DNA of 64,000 nt from positions 930,001 through 994,000 of the forward strand of contig NZ_CP021421.1 of the NCBI RefSeq assembly GCF_002201515.1. Reading direction: 5' to 3'. The translations under genes and the position numbers were made by a program. This document shows positions 29,994 through 37,900 of the stretch, in pieces; position 1 is the stretch's first letter, and every line of letters starts with the position of its first letter. Under the pieces are notes generated by a model. It was not told the origin of the DNA. It saw nothing but the letters and a program-made list of their open reading frames with translations, and searched no databases. This DNA comes from Muribaculum intestinale. Lineage in GTDB: Bacteria; Bacteroidota; Bacteroidia; Bacteroidales; Muribaculaceae.

Positions 29994-32054
29994 TTATCGG
30001 GCAACCTTGGCTACCGCGAATCCGGCTCCGTCGCGTGCCACTATCACGTAGGCACCTGCGGAAAGACCATTGAGGTCAAGAGCACCCTTGGCCTGCGCTA
30101 CTTTCACGCCCTTTAGGGTATATGCGGAGAATACGGTGGTGTCAGTCGCTGTAACTATGCCGTCGGCGATATTCATCTGCAGCTTGCCGTTGACAGCGGT
30201 AATCTCATCGATGCCGGTAGTGGGAGGTGTATAGTAATCGGTAATCTCGCCGCCACCGTCAACGATGTCGTAGAGATGGTCGACATCGATTTCATTGGCG
30301 CCTACGATAGCCTTGTCGCCGCGGGTCTTGCCGTTCATGTCGGTGGCAGAGATGTCGAAGCCGCGGATAGTCCAGTTTGAACCATTGTTGGTGACAATCT
30401 TCTCAGACTCCTTGTCGGCCTTTACATAATACTGCTTGTCGCCAAGACTGCCGGCCTCGCTTTCGGGATTTATAGGAGACACGCCCCATACCATTCCATT
30501 GTATGTAAACGCAGCGGAAAGTTCGGCAGCGCCTTCATCGAAACATGGAGCATCGTTGCCATAGTTTATATGAGATGTCTCTGACTTCACAGAGCCGTTT
30601 TCGTCATTGGGAATGGCGGCAATTACACTGTGCTCTATTTTCATGTCGGCAATGCTCTTGGCATTCTCATTGAGGAATGACACGTCGCTGTAATCGCCGT
30701 TGCCACACTGGTTGCCCTCCATGATGGTATTGAAAATCTCGACAGAGATTGCGTTGGCGGGATGGGCGGCATTGCCGTCGAAGCAGATATTGGCGCCATG
30801 GCCACCGTTGGTCTCGCCGCGGTTTCCGTTGGAGCCGCCGGCAATCATCGAGCAGTTGGTAAGATTGAGGAGCGACCCTTCATTGCCGCCGTTCCAATAA
30901 AGCTGCGGGCCATAAAATCCTGCGGTGTTACCGGCAAACAGACAGTTGCCAAACTTCATGAGCAGATGTTTTGTGCCGTCGGGATTGCCGTCGACATTGT
31001 TTACAGCCACAGCACCGCCATGTTCCCATATGGCGTCATTGAAACCGAAGTAGCAGTTTGTGATGTTGGCGTCGACAATACGGTCGTTGCCGTCAACATT
31101 GCTGAATGCATATATGGCGCCACCCTTGCTCCATGCAGAGTTTCCGACAAACGAGCAGCGGTTGATATCCACTTTAGTCGAGGTGTGGAGAGTCCAAAGC
31201 ACGAGAGCGCCGCCCTCTACACGCTTGCATGGTTTGTCGAAACAGTTGGCTCCGTTATTGTCAAACAGACAGTCCTCAAGCACAAGGTTACCGCCGGTCT
31301 GGCAGATAGCACCTCCGCGACGGGCACTGTTGTTCATAAACACAGAATTGCGTATTGTAAGCTGGCCGAACTGGAAATGGATGGCGCCTCCGCGTTCGAC
31401 AGTCTTGCCATCTTCGGGATTGTAACACTCCATCGAGCCTTCGGTAGCGGGAGTAAGGGTAGTTGAGTCGAAACCATTGTCAGCGAAAACACAGTTGTCG
31501 AAGTCGGCCACGATATGGTCGTGGATATAGAATGTTCCGCCCTCGGTAGGAGCGACACCGTTCTGGAAACGTAGATTCTCAAAACGCACCCATGAGTTTT
31601 CTACAGTATTCTCAGGATTAACCCACTTGCTGAAGTTTGTCTCACGTCCGAGTTCGAAAAAGCGCCATGCCTTGTCACCGTCGAAACCGTCGGTCTCCGG
31701 ATCCATGCCGCGGAAAGTGATGTTGGCCCAGCGGGCGTCGTCAATTTTGAGCTGGAATCCGTTCTGGTTTCCTTCCTTATAGAAATGACCGCAGTTGCCT
31801 TTAGACAGACGGTTGCCTGTCAGAGCGAGATCATATTCGGCGGCCATACTGAGAATACCGGAGATATTTACAATGTCGCCGGTCTCGATAATCGATGCCA
31901 GATTGGTAAGAGTCTTACGGGGAGCATCGGCGGTAAGACCGCTGTTGCCGTCATCTCCATTGGGCGAAAGATAGAGATCCTTTGCCTGAAGATTTCCCAT
32001 TGCCAGAGCCGCCATTGTGGCGAGCACTGATGCACGTGTAAAATTCTTTTTCAT
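29994..32054 (-). CDS. Secreted right-handed beta-helix (polymorphic-repeat) protein with type IX-like tail
   Basis: 686 residues. Signal peptide about 1-24 (LAMGNLQA). DLYLSPNGDDGNSG is the typical start of secreted beta-helix proteins. Several turns repeat the form GGAI...NSxFxxN: RGGAIHFQFGQLTIRNSVFMN, RGGAICQTGGNLVLEDCLFDN, KGGAIYAFSNV. This is like chlamydial Pmp or adhesin-type helices. A linker and a C-terminal sorting-like domain follow (LKGVKVAQAKG, then LNGLSAGAYVIVA). It is probably exported to the cell surface as an adhesin or glycan-binding protein; no catalytic residues are assignable. It is a single gene whose promoter shares its layout with that of the gene at 32457. Confidence 0.75.
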   Translation of the reverse strand: MKKNFTRASVLATMAALAMGNLQAKDLYLSPNGDDGNSGLTADAPRKTLTNLASIIETGDIVNISGILSMAAEYDLALTGNRLSKGNCGHFYKEGNQNGFQLKIDDARWANITFRGMDPETDGFDGDKAWRFFELGRETNFSKWVNPENTVENSWVRFENLRFQNGVAPTEGGTFYIHDHIVADFDNCVFADNGFDSTTLTPATEGSMECYNPEDGKTVERGGAIHFQFGQLTIRNSVFMNNSARRGGAICQTGGNLVLEDCLFDNNGANCFDKPCKRVEGGALVLWTLHTSTKVDINRCSFVGNSAWSKGGAIYAFSNVDGNDRIVDANITNCYFGFNDAIWEHGGAVAVNNVDGNPDGTKHLLMKFGNCLFAGNTAGFYGPQLYWNGGNEGSLLNLTNCSMIAGGSNGNRGETNGGHGANICFDGNAAHPANAISVEIFNTIMEGNQCGNGDYSDVSFLNENAKSIADMKIEHSVIAAIPNDENGSVKSETSHINYGNDAPCFDEGAAELSAAFTYNGMVWGVSPINPESEAGSLGDKQYYVKADKESEKIVTNNGSNWTIRGFDISATDMNGKTRGDKAIVGANEIDVDHLYDIVDGGGEITDYYTPPTTGIDEITAVNGKLQMNIADGIVTATDTTVFSAYTLKGVKVAQAKGALDLNGLSAGAYVIVARDGAGFAVAKVAR

Positions 32055-32198
32055 GCGTGATGGATTTGATTGAAGATTAAACTATATAATATTTTTTTTG
32101 TGTACTTCATGTCAGCGGTCCGACTTCCGTCCTGCGCCTTACCGGATACCGTCCGGTATCGTCGCCACATTGCGGATGTCAGGAGAGTTAATGCGATG

Positions 32199-32256
32199 CA
32201 AACTTAACGCACGAGCCTTAACTGCGCGCTTAATTCCCACTTAACGCGCAATTAAT
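32199..32256 (-). promoter_or_regulatory. Promoter with a four-site TTAA array (site A)
   Basis: Minus-strand -7 element TAAGTTTG at 32199-32206. Upstream, TTAA cores start at 32218, 32230, 32241 and 32252, that is 12, 24, 35 and 46 bp beyond the end of the -7 element. On the plus strand the sites read CTTAAC, CTTAAT, CTTAAC and AATTAAT. No TTTG -33 box is present; the array occupies its place, as in activator-dependent promoters. The leader to the start at 32054 is about 138 nt. The rest of the gap to 32456 holds only the hairpin at 32397-32427. Confidence 0.6.
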
Positions 32257-32396
32257 TTTGCCCGACATGCTTTTAAACATATTTTTAACACTTCGATAAC
32301 CGCCCACGCAACACATTGACATACAGCTACATGAAGCTCACACAGCCGGTACGCATATATATTGTCGCCATATAGGAGTATCACGTCCACACAAGA

Positions 32397-32427
32397 CAGC
32401 CGGGATGTACTGTCACAACCCCGGCTG
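32397..32427 (-). terminator. Hairpin after the gene at 32457
   Basis: An 8-bp GC-rich stem (32397-32404 with 32420-32427), 29 bp after the stop codon. On the minus strand it is followed by TCTTGTG, a weak U-tract. Confidence 0.5.
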
Positions 32428-32456
32428 CCGTATTATAATGCAATGGTCATGTTAAG

Positions 32457-33752
32457 TCAAAGTATGATTTTACTTACCTTCCGTCCACTTACCCCCACAT
32501 AAATTCCATGTGGCAGTACTGCCTCACTCAATACTCCGCAATACACACGTATACCGTTCAGATTATATACAGTCACCTCGCTCTCGGCGTCGATGAACGT
32601 ATCTTCAATACCAACGGTATCGTCGCCATCATCATAATCCCGGACTATATCGCCGGTAAAGTAGAAGTCGGTAAACTTTACATTGATTTTACCAAGTGTG
32701 GTGACATCATTGTAGATGTACATGCGGCATGTAACAATATCTGACCAATCCACCTTGTCGAGATTGTTCATTGAAGAGGTGGCAACGGAATATACATGCT
32801 TGCCGAATTTCCAGTCAAGTTTCTTTATGTTATAATATCCGGCGGCCTCCTGCCCCCAGTCTTTTATCTCTTCGCTTGGCTTGCTCGCCAGTATCACACC
32901 CTGACCGCCTTTTCCTTTTATGTTCTCAAGAAGTGCAGGATCTTCTACTCCATCTACAGGTGTAATCTCGACTTCGAAATTAAACGCAGTGTTTGTATAT
33001 CCTGACAAATCTACGTGGTCGATTTCTAAAGTGATATATGCCGAAGTCTTAGGGTCTCCGCCAAGCACAAACTGACACTCTTTCGTAGAACTGTTAGGTT
33101 GCTTATATTTATATCGAGTAGCAATCGACTCGTTGACAATAACTCTGCCATGATCGACAATCTTCATATTCTTCATCTTGAATATGTATCCGGCTGATTT
33201 CATGCGCGCGAACTGCAGGCTTACACCGGTAAACTGAGTGTCGGCATTGAGTTTGTCAAGATTCGGACTCTTGGACATCGGTATAACCATATGATTCCAT
33301 TGTCCGTCGACCACTCCCCCAAATATATCGGCATATACCGTATTCATTCCCGGCCCCATGGAGACAAATGTCCAGTCGGCGCCCGAAGACTTCAGATTGA
33401 GGTTGATGTAGTTCTGATTTTCCATTTTGCCATTACCGTCATCAAGCGGGCAACCCCATTCGATTCCGGAGAAAGCCATGCCATCCTTGGCCAACGGACT
33501 CTCCACGTATAAATCAAACTCAATCACAGCATCTTCCACGCAACATTTTTCAAGACTGAAAGACATGTCGCGGTTGAAAGCTCCGTAAGCCCACCACGAG
33601 CGACCGTTGCCATCCTGTGACCCGTTGGAAATGGTATTCTCCTGGGAATTCTCGGCTATTACGTAATAATCGGGTAATTCAGCGGTCTGTGCAGCAGCAA
33701 TACCGGAGCCAAGCATAGACGCGAGAATCAATTGTGTAATTGTACATTTCAT
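32457..33752 (-). CDS. Secreted protein of unknown function with type IX-like tail
   Basis: 431 residues from the ATG giving MKCTITQLILASMLGSG, which starts a clear signal peptide ending near AAAQ. An in-frame ATG 60 bp upstream would lie in the promoter and is rejected. The body is beta-rich: an N-terminal part with WWAYGAFNRDMSFSLEKC and VIEFDLYVESPLAKDGMAFSG resembles a jelly-roll carbohydrate-binding fold. A second similar part follows near residue 210. The last 65 residues look like a sorting domain (TVYNLNGIRVYCG, LPHGIYVGV). I do not recognise a named family. Its promoter matches that of the gene at 29994, so the two are probably expressed together. Confidence 0.65.
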   Translation of the reverse strand: MKCTITQLILASMLGSGIAAAQTAELPDYYVIAENSQENTISNGSQDGNGRSWWAYGAFNRDMSFSLEKCCVEDAVIEFDLYVESPLAKDGMAFSGIEWGCPLDDGNGKMENQNYINLNLKSSGADWTFVSMGPGMNTVYADIFGGVVDGQWNHMVIPMSKSPNLDKLNADTQFTGVSLQFARMKSAGYIFKMKNMKIVDHGRVIVNESIATRYKYKQPNSSTKECQFVLGGDPKTSAYITLEIDHVDLSGYTNTAFNFEVEITPVDGVEDPALLENIKGKGGQGVILASKPSEEIKDWGQEAAGYYNIKKLDWKFGKHVYSVATSSMNNLDKVDWSDIVTCRMYIYNDVTTLGKINVKFTDFYFTGDIVRDYDDGDDTVGIEDTFIDAESEVTVYNLNGIRVYCGVLSEAVLPHGIYVGVSGRKVSKIIL

Positions 33753-33793
33753 GATGTTTAAGATTAAATGTGCACTGTTAAATTTTTCAATCA

Positions 33794-34201
33794 CAAATTT
33801 ATCCCGCGCCAATTAATACACGCTTAATACATTACTTAGAGCTTGTTTAATAATAAATGTTACCGTTAGGGCGGTCAGTCGGCGAGCAGATTTTCGCTTG
33901 TGATGAGGGAGTTATGGGGCTCCATAACGACCGAAGAACGGGCGGAAAGATGTCGGCGAATGACCGAAGGAAGGTAATTTGTTTCATATCGTTGATATAT
34001 TTTGCATTTATCTTACAAGCATGCAAGAGATCGTATCGGTTATGAAGTTACCTTTTGTCTCGTATATCTTGGCCGTTTTTCGTCCTGTTCCTCAGTCATG
34101 TACATAAAGTACAATCCTTCGTCACATGTCGAAAATCGACTCAAGCTATACGACCCTAACGGCAACATTTATTATTAAACAAGCTCTTAATCTCCGGTTA
34201 A
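33794..34201 (-). promoter_or_regulatory. Promoter with a TTAA array split by a MITE (site B)
   Basis: Minus-strand -7 element TAAATTTG at 33794-33801, about 42 bp before the start codon at 33752. TTAA cores begin at 33813 and 33824, then the TTA at 33836-33838 is interrupted by the MITE (33839-34186) and resumes as TTAAT at 34187; the next core is at 34198. With the MITE removed, the cores lie 12, 23, 35 and 46 bp beyond the -7 element, almost exactly as at 32199-32256. Confidence 0.6.
33839..34186. mobile_element. 348-bp MITE-like element with 36-bp terminal inverted repeats
   Basis: The ends GAGCTTGTTTAATAATAAA... at 33839-33874 and 34151-34186 are inverted repeats of 36 bp with three or four differences, flanked by a TTA direct repeat (33836-33838 and 34187-34189). 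Weaker mirror similarity continues inward for another 60 bp or so. It has no transposase; the longest open frame is about 60 codons and not convincing. A 3-bp TNA-type duplication fits elements mobilised by an IS5-related transposase, which is inference. Confidence 0.75.
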
Positions 34202-34278
34202 TGTGTCAAAACACGTTTAATAACACATTCCTGACCTCTCTGTCAGTACCTGTATATCTGCCTGCCTCAATCTCGAAA

Positions 34279-34346
34279 AATAACAAAGGGCCAGTCATCA
34301 CGACTCGCCCTTTGTTATTAACCTTAAATCTAATACCATGAAAAAC
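34279..34346 (-). ncRNA. Candidate small RNA with its own promoter and terminator
   Basis: On the minus strand TATATTTG (34353-34360) is a good -7 element, and the RNA would start near 34346. It contains a 13-codon frame beginning MVLDLRL at about 34340-34302. It ends in a perfect 13-bp hairpin (34279-34291 with 34307-34319) followed by TTTTTCG. The hairpin has no other gene to serve, because both neighbouring genes point away from it. Whether the product is a short RNA or a leader peptide is open. Confidence 0.5.
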
Positions 34347-34452
34347 ACAGTGCAAATATAGTAATTATACTTACAGAACACGGGGCATGGTGAATAGTTC
34401 ATCCTATAATCCGATTTAATATTCTTTAACATTTGCAACAATTTTAATTCAT

Positions 34453-34460
34453 TACCTTTG
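34453..34460 (+). promoter_or_regulatory. -7 element of the two-component operon promoter
   Basis: TACCTTTG 27 bp before the ATG at 34488, with TTTGCAA at 34432-34438 as a possible -33 box 17 bp upstream, slightly short of the usual spacing. Confidence 0.6.
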
Positions 34461-34487
34461 TAAAACAAATCGAAACCAGACACTCTC

Positions 34488-35198
34488 ATGAGAATAAAGA
34501 TTCTTATCGTCGACGATGAAGAACCCATCTGCGAAATCCTGAAATACAACCTTGAGCTTGAAGGTTACGAAGCCGACTATGCATTGTCGGCCGAAGAAGC
34601 CATGAATCTCGACCTGTCAAGCTACGCCCTGTTTATCCTTGACATAATGATGGATCAGGTATCGGGCTTCGACTTCGCCAAGCAGTTGCGCAACAATATC
34701 AAGACCGAAAATACCCCCATTATCTTCTGTTCGGCCCTCGACGGAGAGGACGATACCGTGATGGGGCTCAATATCGGTGGCGACGACTATATCACAAAGC
34801 CTTTTGTAATCAGCGAGGTGCTTGCCCGTGTGCGTGCCGTGTTGCGCCGCTCGCAGGCCTCACAGCAATATGCCTACAACGTATCCCAGGCCCTTACCGA
34901 GCCTGATATCGTGTTCAAGACCCTGCGCATCGACCGCAACGAAAAGGCATGTTACCTCGACGGACAGCCGGTGGCACTTACCAAGACCGAATTCGAGATA
35001 CTGCTGTTTTTCCTCACCCACCGCAACAGAATTTACTCCCGCGAGGAGATTATACGCGAGGTGTGGCCCGACGATGTGGTAGTAAGCAACCGCACTATCG
35101 ACACCAATATAACCCGCCTGCGCAAAAAGATTGACCCCTACGGCAACTATATCATAACCCGCCTGGGATTCGGCTACGGATTCAAAGAGACAATCTGA
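34488..35198 (+). CDS. rprY: OmpR/PhoB-type response regulator, RprY-like
   Basis: 236 residues. The receiver domain (about 3-120) has the acidic pair Asp9-Asp10, the phosphoacceptor Asp52 in FILDIMMD, and Lys in DDYITKPF. A winged-helix DNA-binding domain (about 140-235) carries LTKTEFEILLFFLTH, the recognition region RTIDTNITRLRKK and a GFGYGFK wing. It resembles RprY of Bacteroides, the partner of the RprX kinase; the name is by similarity and context only. Such regulators bind direct repeats about 11 bp apart, so it is one candidate for the TTAA arrays at 32199, 33794 and 37451. The histidine kinase gene follows after 25 bp. Confidence 0.88.
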   Translation: MRIKILIVDDEEPICEILKYNLELEGYEADYALSAEEAMNLDLSSYALFILDIMMDQVSGFDFAKQLRNNIKTENTPIIFCSALDGEDDTVMGLNIGGDDYITKPFVISEVLARVRAVLRRSQASQQYAYNVSQALTEPDIVFKTLRIDRNEKACYLDGQPVALTKTEFEILLFFLTHRNRIYSREEIIREVWPDDVVVSNRTIDTNITRLRKKIDPYGNYIITRLGFGYGFKETI

Positions 35199-35223
35199 CC
35201 TCCAAACACCGATCTGCATATAC

Positions 35224-36717
35224 ATGTCACTGATTAGAAAACACAAGCTCAACTATGGCTGGCGGCTGTTTCTGCCGCTGGTCGGCTTGCTTTGGCTTGT
35301 AATCATCGCAGTGGCCATATATCAGTATAAAAACGAGTCGAAGCTGCGCGAGGAGATTGTCAACGACGAGATACGTCTGCTCAACTCGCGCATAATCGCT
35401 GCCTACGAGCAGGAACTCGACCTTATGCCGGTAATCCAGTTTGCAGCAAAGTACTACGAAAACTCAGCGCTCAACGGCATACGCATATCGGTCTACGACA
35501 ACCACGGCAATCTGCTGTACTGCACCGGCACCCCGATACCGTCGTCGGTCAACGGCAAGACGCCGCCCGAGCTTATCGCGGCCAACGAGACCGGCCACGG
35601 CACCTCGCTGCGACGAAGCGACGTAGACCCGACACAGGCCTACTACTACTTCGGAGTGCGCACATCGGCCGACGGCAAAATCTATGTACATACAGCTATG
35701 CCTTACACAAGCGCCCTGTCGCGCGAACTGTCGGTCGACAAAGGCATGTGGCTGCTGATACTCGCCATGGCCATAGGCACTACAATCTTCGCCTACTTCA
35801 CCACCCGCATCCTCGGCCGCAACGTAATCATACTCCACGACTTCGCGACGAAAGCCGCCGCAGGGGAGCCGCTGCCGCGTATCGACAACTTCCCCCACAA
35901 CGAGCTCGGCGACATATCGAGGCAGATATACAAACTGTATACCGAGAAGGACGCGGCAATCAACCGGTCGGAACGCGAACACTCCATAGCCATCAAGGCC
36001 ACCGAGGACAAGATACACATGACCCGCGAGCTCTCCAACAACATCAACCATGAGCTCAAGACCCCCGTCGGTGTAATACGCGGCTATCTCGACACCATAG
36101 CGACCCACCAGGAAATGGTACCGGAGATGAAGCAGAAATTCATCGAAAACGCCCGCAACGCCATGGACCGGCTGTGCAACCTGCTCAACGACCTCTCGTC
36201 GATAACACGTCTGGAAGAGGGCGCCAACTCGATATCCAACGAAGACGTCGACCTCAACGACCTGCTGTTCAATATCAGTACCGAGCTGGAGTCAATCAAC
36301 ATGACCAACAACATCCACTTCTCCTACGACATACCCGACGGCTGCATCGTTATCGGCAACTACAATCTCCTGTACGGGATGATGATGAATCTCATACGCA
36401 ACGCCGACTTCCACTCACGCGGCGAGAACTGCGGCATCAGGCTCCTCAGCCAGAACTCCAGAGAATATACGTTTGCATTCGCCGACGACGGAGTAGGCGT
36501 GGGCGAGCAGCACCTGAGCCATCTCTTCGACCGATTCTACCGCATCGACAAAGGGCGTTCACGAAAGGTAGGAGGCACCGGCCTCGGCCTCCCTATCGTA
36601 AAAAACACGGTAACGGTATTCGGAGGCACAATCTTCGCCCGCAACCGCCAGCCTCATGGTCTGGAATTCGTATTCACCCTTATGAAAGCCCGGCAGGAGG
36701 CTTCATCGGAGGCCTGA
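35224..36717 (+). CDS. rprX: Sensor histidine kinase, RprX-like
   Basis: 497 residues. Two membrane helices (about 13-31 and 174-193) enclose a periplasmic sensor of about 140 residues. Then come a HAMP-like linker (RNVIILHDFATKAAAGE), the dimerisation domain with the phosphoryl-accepting His276 in INHELKTPVG, and the ATPase domain with an N-box-like MMNLIRNADFHS, the G1 box FADDGVGVG, and the G2 box GGTGLGLPIVKN. It phosphorylates the response regulator encoded just upstream. The signal is unknown. After it the intergenic region 36718-37900 begins, with a separate promoter at once. Confidence 0.9.
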   Translation: MSLIRKHKLNYGWRLFLPLVGLLWLVIIAVAIYQYKNESKLREEIVNDEIRLLNSRIIAAYEQELDLMPVIQFAAKYYENSALNGIRISVYDNHGNLLYCTGTPIPSSVNGKTPPELIAANETGHGTSLRRSDVDPTQAYYYFGVRTSADGKIYVHTAMPYTSALSRELSVDKGMWLLILAMAIGTTIFAYFTTRILGRNVIILHDFATKAAAGEPLPRIDNFPHNELGDISRQIYKLYTEKDAAINRSEREHSIAIKATEDKIHMTRELSNNINHELKTPVGVIRGYLDTIATHQEMVPEMKQKFIENARNAMDRLCNLLNDLSSITRLEEGANSISNEDVDLNDLLFNISTELESINMTNNIHFSYDIPDGCIVIGNYNLLYGMMMNLIRNADFHSRGENCGIRLLSQNSREYTFAFADDGVGVGEQHLSHLFDRFYRIDKGRSRKVGGTGLGLPIVKNTVTVFGGTIFARNRQPHGLEFVFTLMKARQEASSEA

Positions 36718-36829
36718 ACAGTGGCCTTAACCGGGGAAAATACGATAAAAAGACCTCATATTGCAATTTTATCAACATTGACACATCGGCGTAACCGGTT
36801 TGTCATATCGTCATATTACCTTTGCACTA

Positions 36830-37088
36830 CCTCAGACGACAAGGAGTTGTCGTTACCTCTGAGAAAAGAAATTATGCCAAAATAAGCATAGCTTGCAAAG
36901 AATTAGTAATTATTAGTTATGGAGCAGGCCTTGTAAGACGCCTTTCTTGAAAGCGAGGCACCCGAATCCGGGCATAGGTTAGGGAAACATAGAGGACCAG
37001 TCGAGATGACCCCCACCTCCCGCTGCTATACAAATAATAGATACATTAGAGCAAGATTGAGCCACCTCACCACAAGGTGGCTTTCTTG
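36830..37088 (+). ncRNA. Probable structured RNA, possibly 6S RNA
   Basis: A strong -7 element TACCTTTG (36817-36824) precedes about 260 nt without a gene, ending in a GCCACCT/AGGTGGC hairpin (37061-37081) with TTTCTTGT. A 5' hairpin near 36834-36850 is clear (ACGACAA with TTGTCGT). A long closing stem can be drawn between about 36920-36945 and 37020-37045, giving a rod with internal loops and the small hairpin CCCG-AATC-CGGG. A rod closed by distant ends fits 6S RNA. It lacks the conserved blocks of RNase P RNA and does not end like tmRNA. The 6S assignment is a guess from shape and position. Confidence 0.5.
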
Positions 37089-37111
37089 TATATATACGCA
37101 TATATAATCCT

Positions 37112-37154
37112 CTGTGTCGGGCCAAGTTTACGGAGTAAACTTGGCCCGACACAG
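37112..37154. terminator. 19-bp perfect hairpin in the intergenic region
   Basis: Arms 37112-37130 and 37136-37154 pair perfectly over 19 bp with a 5-nt loop and no U-tract on either side. It would end a leftward transcript from the promoter at 37451-37496, and lies just after the terminator of the structured RNA. Confidence 0.55.
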
Positions 37155-37450
37155 AAACCGGCGCCATATCAAGGCCAATGCCGATACGACGCCGATTACT
37201 TCTCATACCTTAGAAAATTAACCAAAAACCAATCTTCTAACCCTATCCGACACACATGCTTCTCACGAATGGAGCATCGGGATGATTATTGGAATGTCTG
37301 TCATACCTTTTTCAACACCGGAAGACTCTTAGAAAGCCTCCGGACCGGAATCTCCTGTCGTCGCGACATCAGGCTCCGCACAAGTGTATAAATAAGCAGT
37401 TATAATTGATGTGAGTGATTGATAAATACTTATTTTTCTTTTCTCTGCCA

Positions 37451-37496
37451 CAAAGTTAAATGCGCCCGCTTAACACTCCGGTTACATAGCGCTAAC
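37451..37496 (-). promoter_or_regulatory. Third promoter with the TTAA-array layout (site C), pointing left
   Basis: Minus-strand -7 element TAACTTTG at 37451-37458. Upstream sites GCTTAAC (core 37470), GGTTAC (core 37482) and GCTAAC (core 37492-37495) lie 12, 24 and 34-35 bp beyond it; no fourth site is seen at 46. The transcript would run left towards the 19-bp hairpin at 37112-37154, about 330 nt, with only very short frames such as a 22-codon basic one beginning MSRRQEIPVRRL. Confidence 0.45.
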
Positions 37497-37728
37497 TTCA
37501 CAATAAAAAACGCCAATTACACTTGAAGCACACCTGATGCCACCCTTAAATATCTGTATTTAAGAACATTAGCAATATTATGTTTTAAAACATAATTCCG
37601 AGCTTTAATTACAAATTAATTTCATATGTAATCGAAAGAATCGCAAGTAACGTCACGGAGATTCGTATATCCGTAGTCCGTGCGCTAAATTTTAGCGGTT
37701 AATATTTCTCGGAATGAAGTCAAATTAC

Positions 37729-37736
37729 TAATTTTG
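37729..37736 (+). promoter_or_regulatory. -7 element, candidate promoter of the membrane regulator gene
   Basis: TAATTTTG fits TAnnTTTG. It lies about 165 bp before the ATG at 37901, leaving a leader of about 155 nt that contains the second copy of the direct repeat. Confidence 0.45.
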
Positions 37737-37900
37737 TATCATTAACATTTTGTTTCGAAAAATACCATAAGAAACATGGCACCGCCTGTCTATTCACGAT
37801 GCTGTGCGTCATCGGTGACATCGACATTAACCATGAACCACCGGTCTCTGAATCCACTTCACGTCCCCGCATATGTGCAATAAATAAACCGTTATGATTG

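Noticed and set aside
29994..32054. Classifying the beta-helix protein as a pectate lyase
   Set aside because: The repeats are of the Pmp/adhesin type, with no visible lyase residues; a catalytic role is not supported.
33857..34045. 62-codon frame inside the MITE
   Set aside because: The mirror half of the element has diverged without keeping a matching frame, so coding selection is unlikely.
34411..34460. A fourth TTAA array upstream of the response regulator
   Set aside because: TTAA occurs at roughly 24 and 34 bp from the -7 element, but the 12-bp site is missing and the region is AT-rich; chance is likely.
36830..37088. RNase P RNA or tmRNA as identity of the structured RNA
   Set aside because: The conserved RNase P block with GGAAAGTCCGGG is missing, and the ends do not form a tRNA-like domain.
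36979..37206. 75-codon minus-strand frame across the structured RNA and the 19-bp hairpin
   Set aside because: It overlaps an RNA gene with its own promoter and terminator and contains both hairpins; the translation is not protein-like.
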